Shown here one piece after another: positions 16,039 to 18,025 of a stretch of 18,025 nt of DNA (its first letter is position 1; each line of letters opens with the position of its first letter). The notes below the pieces were generated by a model, which worked only from the letters and a program-made list of their open reading frames with translations, ran no database searches and had not been told where the DNA came from. The stretch lies in assembly GCA_030951065.1 (NCBI GenBank), contig JAUZQH010000171.1, positions 1-18,025 of the forward strand, given 5' to 3'. A program made the position numbers and the translations under genes. This DNA comes from Mariprofundus sp. (GTDB lineage Bacteria; Pseudomonadota; Zetaproteobacteria; Mariprofundales; Mariprofundaceae).

Positions 16039-17367
16039 CTAGTCGCGAACCTTAACTGAAGCTGAACGCATGCAGGGCATACTGATACTCACCTTAAAAC
16101 CGTGCAGTGCAGTGGAGCGGGAGAGCTCAATCCGACCATTGTAGGCCGATACCAGATCGTTAACGATGGCCAGCCCCAACCCATGTCCATCTTTACTTTC
16201 ATCCGCACGAGACCCACGGTGTAACAGATCGGCATGAACTGCTTCCTGCTGCCCCGGACCATCATCTTCGACACTGATAAGCAACATGTTTTGCTCGCTG
16301 TGCATACTGCACAATAAGCTGGAGCGTGCCCATTTACATCCGTTTTCGAGCAGGTTTCCCATAATCTCCAGCATATCTTCACGATCCGCCCCGATATTCA
16401 AACCTTCGTCCAGCTGCAGTGTAATACTGATATGGGGGAAAGCGTGTTTAAGCATCCGGCACATCTCATGCAGGTCTTGCTCCGGATGCTTCCACTGTCC
16501 ACCCGGCATTGGACCTGCTGCTCTGGCACGGGCCAGTTCGTTATCGATACGCTGATTGATCAACTGCAACTGAGCGATCAGCTCATCCTTCTGCGTCTCG
16601 AGCTGTTGGCGCTGGGCCATCTGCAGGACCACGGCAAGCGGGGTTTTCAAGCTATGTGCCAAATCACCGAGTGCATGCCGCGACCGCTGCAGGCGTTTAC
16701 GCATCAGCTGGACCAGATGGTTGATTTCATCCACCAGCGGTATGATCTCTTCCGGTACGGGTGCAGTGATTTGTTCCAGTTCACCACCATCGAGCTGTTT
16801 CAGCTGGCGGCTTATGCGCTGTAGCGGTTTCAGACCATGATTGATCAGCCACCCCTGCAGCACCATCAGTGCCAGCACGGTCGCCGCAGCAAAGAGCAGC
16901 AGGTGGCGCTGGAAAGCCCGGGTTGAGGCTTCTATCGGCGAGATATCCTCGGCCACCCGGATTTCCAGCTGCTGGCCGTGTAATTCAACCTGCTGCGACA
17001 ATACCAGCAACAATTGCCCTTTGGGACCGGGCACATCCCGCATCAGCGTTTGAGTGGAGGCTGGTAGCTGTTCATCCCACAGGGAGCGGGAACGCAGGCT
17101 TTGATCAGCCAGATCAATCTGAAAATAGTGCCCCGAAAATGCCCGTCGATAGATACTTGGTACCAGCTGCTCGTCAACAACGGCAGCAGCAGGTGGATTC
17201 CATTGCAGTGCCGATAACAGCTGCTCCTGATCATGTTGCAAGCGCGAAACCAGATTGGATTCTGTCAGTGCCTCGACTTCATTGCCGATCATCAGCGTCT
17301 GCATGACAAAGAAGAAAGCCAGGCTGGCCGCAAGCCCGAACGACAGGCGCTGTTTCAGCGACAGCAT
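16039..17367 (-). CDS. PhoQ-like sensor histidine kinase
   Basis: A 442-residue membrane histidine kinase. Transmembrane helices (about 9-27 and 156-175) flank a periplasmic sensor domain of about 125 residues containing SIYRRAFSGHYFQI and SRSLWDEQLP. A HAMP domain (about 176-229) follows, then the phospho-acceptor motif LAHSLKTPLAVV (H238), the N box MGNLLENGCKW (about 336-346), the G1 box VEDDGPG (366-372) and the G2 box GHGLGLAI (394-401). HSLKTPLAV and VEDDGPG are typical of PhoQ relatives. The acidic Mg-sensing cluster of enterobacterial PhoQ is not evident, so the signal may differ. I chose the ATG at 17365-17367; a TTG three bases upstream would add one Met. The start lies three bases after the regulator stop codon. 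Confidence 0.92.
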   Translation of the reverse strand: MLSLKQRLSFGLAASLAFFFVMQTLMIGNEVEALTESNLVSRLQHDQEQLLSALQWNPPAAAVVDEQLVPSIYRRAFSGHYFQIDLADQSLRSRSLWDEQLPASTQTLMRDVPGPKGQLLLVLSQQVELHGQQLEIRVAEDISPIEASTRAFQRHLLLFAAATVLALMVLQGWLINHGLKPLQRISRQLKQLDGGELEQITAPVPEEIIPLVDEINHLVQLMRKRLQRSRHALGDLAHSLKTPLAVVLQMAQRQQLETQKDELIAQLQLINQRIDNELARARAAGPMPGGQWKHPEQDLHEMCRMLKHAFPHISITLQLDEGLNIGADREDMLEIMGNLLENGCKWARSSLLCSMHSEQNMLLISVEDDGPGQQEAVHADLLHRGSRADESKDGHGLGLAIVNDLVSAYNGRIELSRSTALHGFKVSISMPCMRSASVKVRD

Positions 17368-17370
17368 CAA

Positions 17371-18025
17371 TCAGTCTGCTTGTGCAGGTGGCTTGTCCCC
17401 TGCCCCATCTGCCAGCAGCACGGTCGGGTCGAGCAGATAACCCTGTCCGCGACGGGTTCGAATCAGCTCGCGGTGCAGTTTCTTCCGCAACCGGCTGATA
17501 TAGACTTCAATCACATTGCTATCTTTTTCATCATTGAAATCATACACATGCTCCACCAGTTGCGTTGCCGAAAGCACCCGCTTCGGATATAACATCATGT
17601 AACGCAGCAACCGGAATTCGATACCGGTCAGGTCAATCTCACGCCATACCCCTTCTGCCTGCCACAGAGCGATCTGACGATGTTCATCGAGCTTCAGGCA
17701 ACCTATAGCCAGCTCCGCCCCACCGTGGCCGGACGAGCGGCGTACCAGTGTCTGCAAACGCACAACAAGCTCCTCAATATGAAATGGTTTACTCAGATAA
17801 TCATCCGCGCCGCAATGAAAACCATCGACTTTTTCATGCCATGCTCCGCGTGCCGTGAGAATCAGTACAGGCGTACTGATACCGGCTGCACGCCACCGGG
17901 CCAGTATATTCAGCCCCGGCAAGCCGGGCAGTCCAAGGTCAAGAACAATCACATCATAGGGCTCGCTCTCACCCATAAATGCGCCATCAATGCCATCATG
18001 ACTACAGTCTACGGCAAAACCACGG
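17371..18025 (-). CDS. PhoP-like OmpR-family response regulator (5' end outside window)
   Basis: Partial gene. The frame is open to the window edge, and residues upstream of the first internal Met (RGFAVDCSHDGIDGAF) match the end of helix 1 and strand 2 of a receiver domain. About 20 N-terminal residues, including the first acidic pair, are therefore missing. In the visible part the phospho-acceptor Asp is in VIVLDLGLPG (codon at 17938-17940), the switch Thr in LILTARGAW, and the conserved Lys in YLSKPFHIEE. A C-terminal winged helix of the OmpR/PhoB type includes LTGIEFRLLRYMM, SNVIEVYISRLRKKL and RTRRGQGYLL. TARxxWxxKV and KPFHIEE resemble PhoP/QseB-type regulators. It is the first gene of a regulator-kinase-barrel run. 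Confidence 0.94.
   Translation of the reverse strand, partial: RGFAVDCSHDGIDGAFMGESEPYDVIVLDLGLPGLPGLNILARWRAAGISTPVLILTARGAWHEKVDGFHCGADDYLSKPFHIEELVVRLQTLVRRSSGHGGAELAIGCLKLDEHRQIALWQAEGVWREIDLTGIEFRLLRYMMLYPKRVLSATQLVEHVYDFNDEKDSNVIEVYISRLRKKLHRELIRTRRGQGYLLDPTVLLADGAGDKPPAQAD

Overview
The window is a densely packed stretch of bacterial chromosome from a Gram-negative proteobacterium. BamB and YfgM homologues, a RatA/RnfH pair, a signal-peptide-bearing outer-membrane barrel and a PhoP/PhoQ-like two-component system all point to an outer membrane and a gamma-, beta- or zeta-proteobacterial gene set. Base composition is moderate (roughly 50% GC by eye). I cannot name the species from sequence alone. 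No phage, insertion sequence, CRISPR array or defence locus is visible.

Layout. (1) Positions 13-4018, minus strand: a tightly coupled run read right to left as yfgM-like, bamB, der, ratA, rnfH (cell-envelope assembly, ribosome assembly, then a START-domain protein and a ubiquitin-like protein). Genes overlap or are separated by at most 30 bp, and a weak promoter candidate precedes yfgM. (2) Positions 4102-9475, minus strand: carB, greA, a small DUF4149-type membrane protein and a PerM/AI-2E-type permease. carB has no adjacent carA and is preceded by a 322-bp non-coding stretch whose hairpins contain G-U pairs only when read toward carB, suggesting a structured mRNA leader. (3) Positions 9798-12214, minus strand: a three-gene operon encoding an apparently circularly permuted ATP-grasp protein, a TIGR04283-type family 2 glycosyltransferase and a TIGR04282/DUF2064 transferase. 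Its product is unknown, and it is the least conventional part of the window. (4) Positions 12480-12610: tRNA-Leu(CAA) with encoded CCA, followed at once by a strong inverted repeat that probably terminates it. (5) Positions 12782-15279, plus strand: a long YihY/UPF0761 membrane protein with a cytoplasmic extension, translationally coupled to an M24 metallopeptidase, ending at a bidirectional terminator. (6) Positions 15435-18025, minus strand: a PhoP-like response regulator (5' end outside the window), a PhoQ-like histidine kinase, and a small outer-membrane beta-barrel gene directly downstream.

Most of the window is ordinary housekeeping. The points that merit a second look are the ATP-grasp/glycosyltransferase operon, the carB leader, and the kinase-regulator-barrel arrangement, which recalls but reorders the oprH-phoP-phoQ locus of Pseudomonas.
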